A stretch of DNA of 64,000 nucleotides from Verrucomicrobiota bacterium (lineage in GTDB: Bacteria > Verrucomicrobiota > Verrucomicrobiia > Opitutales > Opitutaceae): positions 216,131-280,130 of the forward strand of contig JACTNC010000019.1 of NCBI GenBank assembly GCA_014584295.1, given 5' to 3'. Made by a program: the position numbers and the translations under genes. The notes under the pieces were generated by a model, which did no database searches, had not been told where the DNA came from, and worked only from the letters and a program-made list of their open reading frames with translations. Below, piece after piece: positions 45,615 through 55,832 of this stretch (the first letter of the stretch is position 1; every line of letters begins with the position of its first letter).

Positions 45615-48134
45615 ATGCCCCCTACGAAAATGCCGCTGATTGGGTTGGCGGGATCTCTTGTCTTTTTCGCGCTGAATGCCGTCAGCGAGGTCCCTGAGAC
45701 AAATTCGATTGGAATGCGGCTGATAAGAATCTCCCCGGGGATGTTTCTTATGGGAGCATCAGCCGATACCCCGCCTTCTCGTTTTGAGACCCCGGCCTAT
45801 TTGTTGCGCGGAGATTGGGACGAGCGGCCGGTGCATGCCGTGACATTGACGCGGAATTTTGCGATGAGTGAAACGGAGGTGACCGTGGAGCAATTCCGTC
45901 AGTTTCACCCGAACTTTGTCGGCAATCCTTCCACCGCGCCTTATGTCAGCGGTGTCAGTTGGGACGAGGCGATGGCGTTTTGCGCCTGGCTGAGCAAAAA
46001 GGAAGGCAGGACCTACCGCCTTCCGACCGAAGCGGAATGGGAATATGTTGCGCGGGCGGGCAGCATGACGCTCTTTGCCGGAGGTGACCAGCCCACCGCG
46101 TCCGGCGTACCCAACGCTTGGGGCGTCAAGAACATGGAGGCTGCCGTGGCGGAGTGGTGCTTGGACTGGTATGGCGAATATCCCGCATTGCCTCAAGTTG
46201 ATCCTGTCGGTCCCTCAGATGGGTGGGCCAAGGTTGTACGAGGCGGCGGCCTGGACAAGGAAACGGCCTATTATGTCCGTCCTTCCAACCGGGCTGGGAT
46301 GCCGCCGAACTTTCCACCAGCCGGTCATGCGCGGGGCAAGCAAGAGGAGAGGCGAATCTCTGCTGGTGCAAGCGAGGCGCGAGGTGTGGGACAGCAGCGA
46401 AGCGGCTCCTACAAGAGTGAGGTATTGTATCTGGGATTCACCCGCTCGGTCCTGAACAATCAGGGCAACCATCACATCGGCTTCCGAGTGGTCTGCGCCC
46501 CGAACCCGACCGCGCGCCCGAGCGTCGCGCGGATAGCCTACGCCCAGCAAGGCGTGGCACAATCCGCACCTGGGATCATTAGCGGGCCGGATGCGATGAA
46601 ACCGTATTTTCGGAAACGCTACCTGCTGCCAACGCCTCCGGAAAACACCGATCCTGCGCAACTGAAGTCATATCGCGCGCTCGGCTGGCCGCGCGGGTTT
46701 CTCAGGCATCAGCACAGCCCGGGGCTGGAGGTGGCGGACAATGGCGACGTAATTTTCATCTCGTTCACCGCTGTGGGCGAACTCGATCCGGACGTCGCAC
46801 TCCTGATTACGCGACTGCGTCACGGCGCTGACGAGTGGGACCCGCCCGATCTGTTCCTCGATCTGCCTGACGCCGACGATCATGCGCCGATGCTCTGGAA
46901 TGACAACGGAAGGCTATGGTTGTTTTGGGGAACGAACCGGCTTGATTCCGGATTTCCGTTCCAGTGGATCAATTCGGACGACAACGGTGCGACCTGGAGC
47001 CGGGTAAGGTTTCCGAATTTCACAACACCGGTTGGCCCCCATTCCGCTCAGCCGATAACAAGTGCCTTTCGCGACCCGCGCGGCCGCATCTATGTGGCGA
47101 GCGATGCAGTCGGACCAGAGTCTGTGCTCTGGCAGAGTGATGACAATGGAGCCACCTGGCGTGATCCCGGTGGCCGCAGCGGCGGGCGGCACACCGCATT
47201 TGTCCTGAAACGCGATGGCGTGACGATCATGGGGATGGGCGGCAAGAGCTCAAACATCGAGGGCTTTATGCCGAAATCAGTCTCCACCGACGGAGGCCGG
47301 ACATACACTGTCACGAAAACTCCGTTTGCACATCTGGGCAGTAACCAGAGACCAACGTGCATCCGTCTCGCGAGCGGCCGGTTGTTCATGGCGGGCGACT
47401 ACCAGAGCGAGAAAGGTGCACAGCCGGCGGGAATTGACCAGCGCGGATGCTACGTGGCGCTATCCGACGACGACGGTGAAACATGGCACGAGCGCCCGCT
47501 CTTGGGAACGCAGCGGCATGAACGTGCGGATCGTTCTGCCCAGATGAAAGGCGACACGCTCGGCTATGCTGTCGCCCGGCAGGCGCCCAACGGGGTGATT
47601 CATCTCATCGCCACGATGACCGAACCCTGCCTGCATTTTGAAATGAACGAGGCATGGATCCTTTCCGGAGATCGTATCACGGTGGACGACGCCTCATTGC
47701 GAGCGAACACCGCCACTCGGATTTCGCACGTTGGAACCTTCGAGGAAAAGGACGCCACCGGAAGGGTGCGAATGACCTATGCCGGGGGCATGGCAAACGA
47801 CGGGCGCTTTCTTTTTGAGGGGGAACAGCGGTGGTTCTATCCGAACGGGCGATTGCAGCGTTCCGCGAGCTACAGCCTGGGTCGCCTCACTGGCCTGGAG
47901 AAATATTTTGCCGCTGATGGACACCTCGAATGGGAGCGCAACCATCGTTCCGATGGCTCGGTCATATGGACAAACTTCTGGCCCAACGGGAAGGTGCGCA
48001 CACGTTCGGAGTGGCGCAACCAGCGCGCCGAGGGCCCTGCCGTGCTCAACGATTTCTCGGGACGTGAGGTTTTTCGCGTGGAATTCGAACACGGAATTCC
48101 CCGGAGCATGAACGGCGATCCCGGAGAAAACTGA
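45615..48134 (+). CDS. Exported fusion: FGE-like domain, sialidase-type propeller, MORN/YwqK-type repeats
   Basis: 839 residues. A hydrophobic start (about 7-22) suggests export. Residues about 28-295 follow the formylglycine-generating-enzyme fold (ETNSIGMRLIRISPGMFLMG, TYRLPTEAEWEYVARAG, HHIGFRVVC), but the active-site cysteine pair near the end is missing, so it is not expected to make formylglycine. Residues about 350-695 hold a sialidase-like propeller with four Asp boxes (SDDNGATW twice, STDGGRTY, SDDDGETW). Residues about 734-832 have repeats of the WFYPNGRLQRS / NFWPNGKVRTRSEW type found in MORN/YwqK proteins. It is divergent to LacI and 5 bp before a sulfatase gene. Confidence 0.85.
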   Translation: MPPTKMPLIGLAGSLVFFALNAVSEVPETNSIGMRLIRISPGMFLMGASADTPPSRFETPAYLLRGDWDERPVHAVTLTRNFAMSETEVTVEQFRQFHPNFVGNPSTAPYVSGVSWDEAMAFCAWLSKKEGRTYRLPTEAEWEYVARAGSMTLFAGGDQPTASGVPNAWGVKNMEAAVAEWCLDWYGEYPALPQVDPVGPSDGWAKVVRGGGLDKETAYYVRPSNRAGMPPNFPPAGHARGKQEERRISAGASEARGVGQQRSGSYKSEVLYLGFTRSVLNNQGNHHIGFRVVCAPNPTARPSVARIAYAQQGVAQSAPGIISGPDAMKPYFRKRYLLPTPPENTDPAQLKSYRALGWPRGFLRHQHSPGLEVADNGDVIFISFTAVGELDPDVALLITRLRHGADEWDPPDLFLDLPDADDHAPMLWNDNGRLWLFWGTNRLDSGFPFQWINSDDNGATWSRVRFPNFTTPVGPHSAQPITSAFRDPRGRIYVASDAVGPESVLWQSDDNGATWRDPGGRSGGRHTAFVLKRDGVTIMGMGGKSSNIEGFMPKSVSTDGGRTYTVTKTPFAHLGSNQRPTCIRLASGRLFMAGDYQSEKGAQPAGIDQRGCYVALSDDDGETWHERPLLGTQRHERADRSAQMKGDTLGYAVARQAPNGVIHLIATMTEPCLHFEMNEAWILSGDRITVDDASLRANTATRISHVGTFEEKDATGRVRMTYAGGMANDGRFLFEGEQRWFYPNGRLQRSASYSLGRLTGLEKYFAADGHLEWERNHRSDGSVIWTNFWPNGKVRTRSEWRNQRAEGPAVLNDFSGREVFRVEFEHGIPRSMNGDPGEN

Positions 48135-48139
48135 TCACC

Positions 48140-49548
<1,409 letters not shown>

Positions 49549-49549
<1 letters not shown>

Positions 49550-49928
49550 CGGCTCCCGGATCGTGTGCTGATGCCCCGTGCACGAATGAACTCGGGTGTG
49601 AAAGGCGAAACCGTTTGTAGCGCCGCCCATTGTTGCACGTCCAAATGCGCCAACGAAAGCTGTTGTAGAGCCCGCTTTTTTGGGGTCCGCTGCGAAGTCG
49701 TGTTTGAGCGCCGCTTCGATGTCGCGCACCCGAGTCTGCTCACCTTCAATCAGGTTGGAGTAATAGCAATGCATCCAACGCGTAAGTTCCGCGGCTTGAA
49801 CGCGCAGAGGCTCGCGCATTCTGCGCCGAAAGCCGGGCTGATCTTTCGCCAATCGTGCAGGCCAGGTCGTCCAGAGTATGCAGCTTCTGGGTTGGAATGA
49901 TGGGTTCAATAGTGGTTCTCCGAAGCAT
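49549..49928 (-). pseudogene. Remnant of a Fic-family gene, broken by frameshifts
   Basis: Three frames carry consecutive pieces: IEPIIPTQKLHTLDDL at the start, then RWMHCYYSNLIEGEQTRVRD and IEAALKHDFAADPKK, and then, after a one-base shift in the A/T run at 49677-49682, RALQQLSLAHLDVQQWAAL and FTPEFIR. This order matches the N-terminal helical region of Fic proteins with a SNLIEG motif. The catalytic HPFxxGNGR part is absent. It lies between the sulfatase and the tRNA junction, where mobile-element debris is common. Confidence 0.75.
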
Positions 49929-50258
49929 TTTTGCCGATCTCTATTCCGATCAACTATATCTATTAAGTACTATGCACCATACTGTTAGTAAATCGAAATT
50001 ACAATATTGTGCCTGCCGTTGTCCGATTATGTTGCCGATCTAGTCATTCTTGGATGAAAGCCGATTGGAGCTCGTAGGCGGAGGGTGTCTTTCGATGCGG
50101 ATTGATTGCCCGAGGGGTTGAGGATGGGGGATTTGGAAGGCCTTGCGGACGTGCGATCACATATAGGTCACGACGGAGCATGCCCCTCCCTTGCCTGGAT
50201 GTGTAAGTGCCTCAACAAAAGGACCCTCCCGAGCAGTGGGAGGGTCTTGAAATTGGGT
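49929..50258. other. 330-bp non-coding stretch left of the island junction, AT-rich in its first half
   Basis: 49930-50045 is much richer in A and T than the surroundings and carries no gene. The rest holds nothing recognised until the terminator at 50222. A 63-codon plus-strand frame from 50106 ends in GAGFEPATFRL, the known artefact of reading through a tRNA antisense, and is not a gene. Confidence 0.5.
50222..50246 (-). terminator. Rho-independent terminator downstream of the tRNA-Met fragment
   Basis: GACCCTCCC and GGGAGGGTC form a perfect 9-bp stem with a 7-base loop. On the minus strand it is followed by CTTTTGTT. It sits just beyond the tRNA 3' end, where a native tRNA terminator is expected. 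Confidence 0.75.
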
Positions 50259-50299
50259 GCAGGGGCTGGATTTGAACCAGCGACCTTCAGGTTATGAGG
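50259..50299 (-). tRNA. 3' half of a tRNA-Met gene (anticodon CAT), island attachment-site remnant
   Basis: Read on the minus strand the fragment contains the anticodon loop CTCATAA, the stem side CCTGA, a variable region AGGTCG, a T-arm with CTGGTTCAAATCCAG (TTCAAAT loop) and the acceptor strand CCCCTGC plus discriminator A. The sequence upstream of the anticodon loop does not pair with CCTGA and does not form a D-arm, so the 5' half is missing. This is what remains when an element integrates in a tRNA gene with the crossover near the anticodon loop. It should not be read as a functional tRNA. Confidence 0.75.
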
Positions 50300-50334
50300 G
50301 CAACTTCGACCTCCCGCACCCTCAAGCAGTTAAC

Positions 50335-50369
50335 CCCACTTTCGGGGCATGTTTGGCGTAATGTTTGGC
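50335..50369. promoter_or_regulatory. Direct repeats ATGTTTGGC and small hairpin beside the integrase, possible arm-type sites
   Basis: ATGTTTGGC occurs at 50349-50357 and again at 50361-50369, a 12-base period. CCCC-actttc-GGGG lies just left of it at about 50335-50346. Such repeats next to an attachment site are typical for integrase or excisionase arm binding. Confidence 0.4.
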
Positions 50370-50451
50370 TACCGTGATTTCGGGGGGTGCTGTCCGTTGC
50401 CCGCAGTTGCACGAGGTCTCAAAACCTCAACGCAACAAGGAGAACAACGTC

Positions 50452-51852
50452 ATGGCATTGGAACTACGTTATCCGCGCAGCAAGTGGTGGTATGGCCGCG
50501 TCGCAATCGGTGAACGCCGCATCCTGAAAAACCTCGCGGTGGAAGTCCGCGGCAACGTCCCGCCCACGCTGACCGAACTCGGCGACATGGCTTTCGAGCG
50601 CACGCGCGCAAAGGCCCAAGCCGCGCTGGAGAAACTCCAGCTCGATCTGAAGAAGCGCAGCAGCGCCGAGGAGCTGGTGCAGACGATCCACGAGATCCGC
50701 ACCGGCTCCCGGGTCTGCTCCATTCCCCTTGCGGAGATTGGCGCCCGCTGGTGCGCGGTCCTGCGCCGCCGTCCGCTGAGCGCCAGCTACCAGAAGCAGA
50801 AGGTAGCCTGCATCGAGCGGTTCATCCGCTTCGCGAAGAAAACCTCCCCATCGCTCTACGAGATGGCGCAAATCCATGCCCCGCTGGCCAACGCCTTCTG
50901 CCGGGCGGAGCTGGCGCGGGGCGTTGCCGCGAAAACCTACAACCACACGCTGATTCACCTGCGCTCGGTGTTTCATGTTCTGCGCAAGGAGGCGGGCATC
51001 GCCGAGAATCCGTTCGCGGCCATCCCGCTCCAGGACGGCGAGACGGTTTTCCGGAAACCGTTCTCGGTCGAGGAGCTGTCCCTGCTCGAAGAGAAGGCCA
51101 AGGCCGATCCCTTCATCTACCCGCTCGTCGTGACCGGCATGTGCACCGCCATGCGCCGGGGCGACTGCTGCACGCTCCTGCGCAGCTCGGTCGATCTCGA
51201 AGGCGGCTTCATCACCGTGAAAACCGCCAAGACCGGCGAGACGGTGCAAATCCCAATCTTCCCGCTCCTGCGCGGCGTGCTGGAAAAGGCGCTGGCGAAG
51301 CCCGCCCCGCGTCCGCCGTTCTACGTCTTCCCCGACTTGGAGGCTCACTACCGGGTCAACCCCGATCACCTCACCGACCGGGTGCGCCGGGTGATGAAGG
51401 CGGCGGGCTTCTTCAATCCGAAGGAGGACGAGGCGCAGCGGCCCACGCGCGGCGCGGTGCAGCAGAAGCGCGAGCACGGCCTGCGCAAGGCCTCGCTCCG
51501 CGACTTCCATTCGTTCCGCGTCACTTGGGTGACCGTGGCGCTCACGGCTGGCGTGCCGCTGGAAATCGTGCAGAAGGTCACGGGGCACCGGACCACCGCG
51601 ATTGTGCTCAAGCACTACTTCCAACCCGGCCGGGAGGAGTTCCGACGCACGCTTGCCGGCCGGCTGCCGGCCCTGCTGGGCGACCGCTCGGCGCAGCCGG
51701 CGGAGGCCTTCAACCTCGGTGAACTCCGGGCCAAGCTCGTCGCGATGGAAAACACGACGTGGCGGCACATCCGGGACGATCTCCTCCGTCGCCTGCCGAC
51801 CGAAAGGAACGTTACTCCGCCCGCCCTGCCCAAATCTGCCTTCGCGGCCTGA
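50452..51852 (+). CDS. Tyrosine recombinase / integrase of the genomic island
   Basis: 466 residues. AAGGAG about 10 bp upstream supports the ATG at 50452 over an earlier in-frame one at 50365. An N-terminal SAM-like core-binding region (about 90-195) precedes the catalytic domain. The catalytic set is visible: Arg in TAMRRGD (about 235), Lys in TVKTAKTGETV (about 260), HxxR in FHSFRVTW (353-356), His in VTGHRTT (379) and the nucleophile Tyr in LKHYFQP (389). It lies beside the tRNA-Met fragment and faces away from it, so it most likely catalysed insertion of the island into that tRNA gene. Confidence 0.9.
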   Translation: MALELRYPRSKWWYGRVAIGERRILKNLAVEVRGNVPPTLTELGDMAFERTRAKAQAALEKLQLDLKKRSSAEELVQTIHEIRTGSRVCSIPLAEIGARWCAVLRRRPLSASYQKQKVACIERFIRFAKKTSPSLYEMAQIHAPLANAFCRAELARGVAAKTYNHTLIHLRSVFHVLRKEAGIAENPFAAIPLQDGETVFRKPFSVEELSLLEEKAKADPFIYPLVVTGMCTAMRRGDCCTLLRSSVDLEGGFITVKTAKTGETVQIPIFPLLRGVLEKALAKPAPRPPFYVFPDLEAHYRVNPDHLTDRVRRVMKAAGFFNPKEDEAQRPTRGAVQQKREHGLRKASLRDFHSFRVTWVTVALTAGVPLEIVQKVTGHRTTAIVLKHYFQPGREEFRRTLAGRLPALLGDRSAQPAEAFNLGELRAKLVAMENTTWRHIRDDLLRRLPTERNVTPPALPKSAFAA

Positions 51853-51864
51853 TGAACACGCCAA

Positions 51865-52785
51865 CTACAGCCCGAGCCGCTTCCGGAGCTGCTCCTCGGC
51901 GGCGCGACGCTTGGCCGCGTCCATCTTGCGCAGATTGTAGAGCTTCCACTGCGGTCCTGGCAGGCGTTCGACTCCCGGCAAGCCGAGCAGCTCCCATTTG
52001 GGCTCCAGCCGCTTCACCGAGAGCAGGAACTCCCGCTCGGCGGCGGTGAGGTCGGCGTTGATCCGTTCGATCAGCCGCTCGCGCGTGTCCTCCAGCACCG
52101 CGAGCGGCACCGGATCGAGCGTCATGCCCTCGAATTGATCGGCGAAGACCTGCTTCAAATCCTTCCGATTCGGGGTGAGCAGTTCGCTCATCGGCCGGTC
52201 ATGGCTCGCCAAGAACACCACGAAGGCGCGTCGGATTTCATCGGTGATTCCTTCGGCCTGAAAGAGCCCATGCACGTCGAAAAGGTCGCGCGGGTGCTGA
52301 CGGTCGAGCGCGGCGCAGAGCTTGCCGCCGAACAGGTCCGGCAGCGACACGACGCGCATCGTGGCCGAACGGCCGAACATTTCGACGGCTCGGGGCGACA
52401 GGTTGAGGTCGGCGGTCGGATACAGCGTGCCGCGGAGCACCGTGTTGGGCTCGATCTTCACCTCGGTGCCGTCCGCCGCGCGCACGGTCAGCTTGAAGAG
52501 GAGTTGGTCGCTGACGGCGCGATGGTCCCGGACCTGCACGCCCGGCATGGCCCGGCGGATCTTTGCTGCGATGCGTTGGAGTGCGGCGTCGATTCCCCGC
52601 AACGTGGTCGGCCGATCCTCAAGCGGCAGGTAAACCAGATCGATGTCCACCGACAGGCGCGGGAAATCGCGCACGAAGAAATTGATCGCGGTGCCGCCCT
52701 TGAGCGCGAAGCAGCTCTCGGCGTTCACGAAGGGCACGACCTGCACCAGCAGGTCGGCCTGCCTGAAGAACGGGGTGTTTCTCAT
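51865..52785 (-). CDS. abiEii: AbiEii/AbiGii-family nucleotidyltransferase toxin
   Basis: 306 residues from the ATG at 52785, overlapping the antitoxin stop by 4 bp. The nucleotidyltransferase motif is FALKGGTAINFFVRDFPRLS followed by VDIDLVYLPLEDR, the GG(T/S)...DxD signature of the AbiEii family. SLPDLFGGKLCAALDRQHPRD (core shown) matches the next conserved segment. AbiEii-type toxins modify tRNA 3' ends in type IV toxin-antitoxin systems and stop phage growth by halting the cell. It ends 12 bp from the integrase stop, convergently, and belongs to the island cargo. Confidence 0.88.
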   Translation of the reverse strand: MRNTPFFRQADLLVQVVPFVNAESCFALKGGTAINFFVRDFPRLSVDIDLVYLPLEDRPTTLRGIDAALQRIAAKIRRAMPGVQVRDHRAVSDQLLFKLTVRAADGTEVKIEPNTVLRGTLYPTADLNLSPRAVEMFGRSATMRVVSLPDLFGGKLCAALDRQHPRDLFDVHGLFQAEGITDEIRRAFVVFLASHDRPMSELLTPNRKDLKQVFADQFEGMTLDPVPLAVLEDTRERLIERINADLTAAEREFLLSVKRLEPKWELLGLPGVERLPGPQWKLYNLRKMDAAKRRAAEEQLRKRLGL

Positions 52786-53573
52786 GGGGCATCGGAAGGT
52801 GTTTCGGCCGCCGCCGGGACGGTGATCAGATATTTGGGATCGAGGCGCCCCCCCGGGATGAGCACGCGCTTGCCGCTGCCGAGCGAAACCTTTGTCAGGT
52901 CCACTTGCTTGAACCACGGGTGCGCCTGTTTTTCGGCCAGGTGGAGAAAGAGCCGCTTCACCTTGATCGATGCACACGCCTCCAGGAGCGACTGGACCAA
53001 CCCCGGGCGCAGCGTGCCGAGCCCTTCGAAAACGAGGGTGGCGTGTTCGTAGCCGGCATCGTCCAGCGTCAGATGCTGGAGGAATTCGAGCGCGGCCCGC
53101 TCCGGCGCGGAAACAGTCACGCTGAGTGCTCCTTCGCGGTGTTCGCGCAGCCCGAGTTCCTGGGGCAGGAAGTTCGTGCTGACGTGGCGGACGCGACTGA
53201 ACCAAGGCAGCCCCTTGAACCAAGCGGGAAGCCTTTCGCCGGCGCGACTGAATAGATAGACGGGATGGGCATCTCCCAAGGGTAGAAAATGGGCGAGGCC
53301 GGAGAGTTCCAACGCCGTGCGCCCGCCGGGATGAAACGACTTCGATTTCTGCTGGAGTCCGAAGACCGCTCCTAGCCAAGTGGGGGGCTCGGGTTGAACG
53401 GTGAAGGCTCCGTCTCCGACGCGGTGCAACCAGCCGGAGCTGGCGTAGTAGTCGGCCAGCCGACTGGATATGCCCTGGCCCTTGAGCCAAGCCGAAGTGA
53501 GCACCGCACCGGCGGGGGCGGCGTTCAGCCTCTGGTTTAATTTTTGTCGTTCTGAACCAGTATCTCTGGTCAT
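52782..53573 (-). CDS. abiEi: AbiEi-family antitoxin / transcriptional repressor
   Basis: 263 residues. The N-terminal winged helix has GAVLTSAWLKGQGISSRLAD and YYASSGWLHRVGDGAF, typical for AbiEi_3-type antitoxins, which bind inverted repeats upstream of their own operon. The C-terminal domain starts near SKSFHPGGRTALELSGLAHF. Upstream sequence 53584-53654 carries three related sites, AATTAAACC (53584), AAATAAACC (53612) and ATTAAAC (about 53648), possible operators. An IS element starts about 105 bp upstream of the gene, close to or within its control region. Confidence 0.85.
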   Translation of the reverse strand: MTRDTGSERQKLNQRLNAAPAGAVLTSAWLKGQGISSRLADYYASSGWLHRVGDGAFTVQPEPPTWLGAVFGLQQKSKSFHPGGRTALELSGLAHFLPLGDAHPVYLFSRAGERLPAWFKGLPWFSRVRHVSTNFLPQELGLREHREGALSVTVSAPERAALEFLQHLTLDDAGYEHATLVFEGLGTLRPGLVQSLLEACASIKVKRLFLHLAEKQAHPWFKQVDLTKVSLGSGKRVLIPGGRLDPKYLITVPAAAETPSDAP

Positions 53574-53677
53574 ATCTGCAACGAATTAAACCGGAAGGTT
53601 CATTTCGTTACAAATAAACCAAGCAATACTTGTCTTATTTGCAAGATATTAAACTGCCCCCTCCCGGGCTGCGGTGT

Positions 53678-55221
53678 GTTACGTTTTTACTCCACTTTCG
53701 ACTAAGCCGGACTCATGCAATTGAGGCCGCGATAATTTGATTTTTGCCGGCCCTGGCGGCGAGAGCGGCAACTGCATAGCAGTCGGATTCGCCGCTGAGT
53801 TGGCGGAGGAGCACGCGCCACCAGCGACGGTGTTTTTCGGGGGCGACGGCGAGCTTGAGCGTAGGCTTGCCGGCGGTGTGGCTGAATACGGCCGCGCACG
53901 AGAACAGCCGCCAGCGCAGCGTGGTCAGCTCGGCGCGTTGGGTCTGGCCGAGCCGGCGTTGGAGCCCGACGCAGAGGTTGTAGGCACAGATCGCGAGGTG
54001 GCAGGCCGCTTCGGTGGCCCAGAACGAGCGGCAGCACAGGCCCTTCAAGCCGAACTGGGCGCCGAGTTCCTTGATGCGGTTCTCGATGTCGGCCCGGCCG
54101 TTGTAGCGGCGCCAGACTTCGAGAGCGGTGAGTGTCGGCGGGAGGTTGGTCCGCAGGGCTTGGAACTTGTAGCCAGGCACCTCGAGCAGTTGCTTGCCGC
54201 CGGCGTCGGGGCGCTCGGCGACGCGCTGCCGCACGACAATCAGGCGCGCGCCCTCATGGGCGACTTCCTGCACGTCGAGGCCCGCCACTTCGGTCGGCGT
54301 CCACGCCGAGTCATCATGACGGCAGAGCGATCGCACGGAAGCCCGCAATGCGGCGGTCATGATGTAGGACAATCCGCGTCGCTCCAACTCCTCGATCATG
54401 CGCTGGGTGCAAAAGCCGCTGTCGGCGCGGACCAGGCCGATGCGCACGTGCTCGGGCAATCGCGCCAGCGTGTCGCCCAGGAAGTCGTGGGCGCCGGAGA
54501 CGCAAGCGGTGTTGCCCGGTCGCAGCCAAAAGTGCGCGATCAAAGGCACCTCCGCCACCGCGGCCACAATCGGCCGGTGACAGGGCTTGAGTCCCTTGCG
54601 GGTGTAACCGACCCGCACGCCCTGCTGATGTCCATCCTCGTGGATCAGAGAGAACGAATCCAAGTCCAGCGTGTAGCCCTCGGCCCGCTCCGGCAACGAA
54701 CGCAACGACCAGGCATGCAACCCGGAGATCGCCTCGCAGGCCGCACGGCCGCAGTGCGCGAAGAACCGTGAGAGCGTCGACTGGCTGGGCACCGCCTCGA
54801 TGCCGAGCACCTCCGCCACCGCTGGGTCGTGCGCGAGGTGCGCGACCCGGGCCAGCTTGTCCGCTCCGCACAGGATCCCGCCGATGAAGCCCAACGCGGT
54901 GTCGGTCGGATCGTAGGCGTTGTTGCTCGTGGGCGCGTGCGGCAAGACCGCACGCAGTTGTTCTCGCAGGCCGACCTCGGTGACGAAACGCGTCCACGCC
55001 ACCAGCCCACCGTGGGCCGTCAGGCGCTGGTCGGTGAAGCCGATCCGCATCGACTTCACCCCGTCTTTGGTGCCCAAATCCAGCCGCACCGTTTGGTTCG
55101 CCGCCTGATCCGCGGCGTCTGTCGTTTTAAGCATCGTAACTTCAACGACGCCAAACGGTGCGCCTTTTGGCGATCACCACCTCAACTGACTGAGTCCGGC
55201 TAAGTGGGATGAAAACGTAAC
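53678..55221 (-). mobile_element. IS1380-type insertion sequence
   Basis: Ends are inferred: GTTACGTTTT at 53678 and, inverted, AAAACGTAAC ending at 55221, then CGACTAAGCCGGACTCA at 53699-53715 against CCACTTAGCCGGACTCA (inverted) near 55188-55204. The repeats differ by an internal 7-base gap, so the true tips may lie a few bases inside. No convincing target duplication was found. It carries one transposase gene. Confidence 0.65.
53713..55134 (-). CDS. IS1380-family transposase
   Basis: 473 residues, full length. The DDE-type core includes LDLDSFSLIHEDGHQQGVRV (first Asp), LVRADSGFCTQRMIEELERR (second Asp) and YNGRADIENRIKELGAQFGL (final Glu), the IS1380 signature. The N-terminus has an RLTAHGGLVAWTRFV segment common in the family. 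Nothing indicates inactivation. The IS lies between the AbiE genes and radC in the island. Confidence 0.92.
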   Translation of the reverse strand: MLKTTDAADQAANQTVRLDLGTKDGVKSMRIGFTDQRLTAHGGLVAWTRFVTEVGLREQLRAVLPHAPTSNNAYDPTDTALGFIGGILCGADKLARVAHLAHDPAVAEVLGIEAVPSQSTLSRFFAHCGRAACEAISGLHAWSLRSLPERAEGYTLDLDSFSLIHEDGHQQGVRVGYTRKGLKPCHRPIVAAVAEVPLIAHFWLRPGNTACVSGAHDFLGDTLARLPEHVRIGLVRADSGFCTQRMIEELERRGLSYIMTAALRASVRSLCRHDDSAWTPTEVAGLDVQEVAHEGARLIVVRQRVAERPDAGGKQLLEVPGYKFQALRTNLPPTLTALEVWRRYNGRADIENRIKELGAQFGLKGLCCRSFWATEAACHLAICAYNLCVGLQRRLGQTQRAELTTLRWRLFSCAAVFSHTAGKPTLKLAVAPEKHRRWWRVLLRQLSGESDCYAVAALAARAGKNQIIAASIA

Positions 55222-55262
55222 TCACTCTCACTGAATACCGCGCACTCAGTTGAGGTAAAAAA

Positions 55263-55286
55263 ACCGCCCCGGTGGCCCCCGGGGCG
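55263..55286 (-). terminator. Strong rho-independent terminator after the RadC-like gene
   Basis: CCGCCCCGG and CCGGGGCGG form a perfect 9-bp GC stem with a 6-base loop. On the minus strand it is followed by seven T residues. It lies about 95 bp beyond the radC-like stop, between that gene and the IS. Confidence 0.85.
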
Positions 55287-55379
55287 GCTGGCCCGTGTGG
55301 CAAAACCGTTGGCCGAAATGAGTCGGAGTCAACGCACGATCCGCCCGCGCGGTATCATGGACGTTGCGGCGAAAGAGCA

Positions 55380-55832
55380 TCACAAGATGCCCGCGGCGCG
55401 GAAGGAGTAGTGGCCGACGCCATGCGGGTCGGCCTTCGGATCACCGATGATGACGTGGTCCATGAGGTCGATGTCGATCACCTTGGCGGCTTCACGGAGT
55501 TGCCGGGTGATTTGGACATCCGCAGCGCTCGGGGCCGGGTCGCCGGAGGGGTGGTTGTGGGCGACCACGAGGGCAGAGGCGCTGGCGAGGATGGCACCGC
55601 GGAACACCTCCCGGGGTGCGACCAGGGTGGAGGTTGCCGTGCCCAGGGTGACGAGATGCCGGCCGATGGGGTGATTCTTGCGGTCGAGATAAACGCAGTA
55701 GAATGCCTCCTGCATCGGGCTCTCCTCGAAAGCAGAACGGAGGTATTCGGCCACCTTCTCCGGTCGGTCGAGACGGACCTCTTCGCCGAGAGAAACGAGG
55801 GAATAAACAATCTTGGCTTCATAAACGCGCAT
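55380..55832 (-). CDS. radC: RadC-like JAB-domain protein
   Basis: 150 residues from the ATG at 55832. The JAB/MPN zinc motif is complete: Glu near the start, then VVAHNHPSGDPAPSAAD with the HxHPSGD signature, followed by RQLREAAKVIDIDLMDHVII. This is the short form common on plasmids and integrative elements, without the N-terminal helix-hairpin-helix of chromosomal RadC. Its biochemical role is not established. The 391 bp upstream hold no gene. Confidence 0.88.
   Translation of the reverse strand: MRVYEAKIVYSLVSLGEEVRLDRPEKVAEYLRSAFEESPMQEAFYCVYLDRKNHPIGRHLVTLGTATSTLVAPREVFRGAILASASALVVAHNHPSGDPAPSAADVQITRQLREAAKVIDIDLMDHVIIGDPKADPHGVGHYSFRAAGIL

Noticed and set aside
50106..50297. A 63-codon plus-strand frame ending in GAGFEPATFRL
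   Set aside because: This ending is the well-known artefact of translating the antisense of a tRNA; it supports the tRNA fragment rather than a protein.
53737..54771. A 344-codon plus-strand frame inside the IS
   Set aside because: Antisense to the transposase, no signature.
55179..55256. An 11-bp inverted repeat ACCTCAACTGA/TCAGTTGAGGT across the right IS end
   Set aside because: The 56-base spacer and uncertain IS tip make its meaning unclear; probably a coincidence of the insertion.
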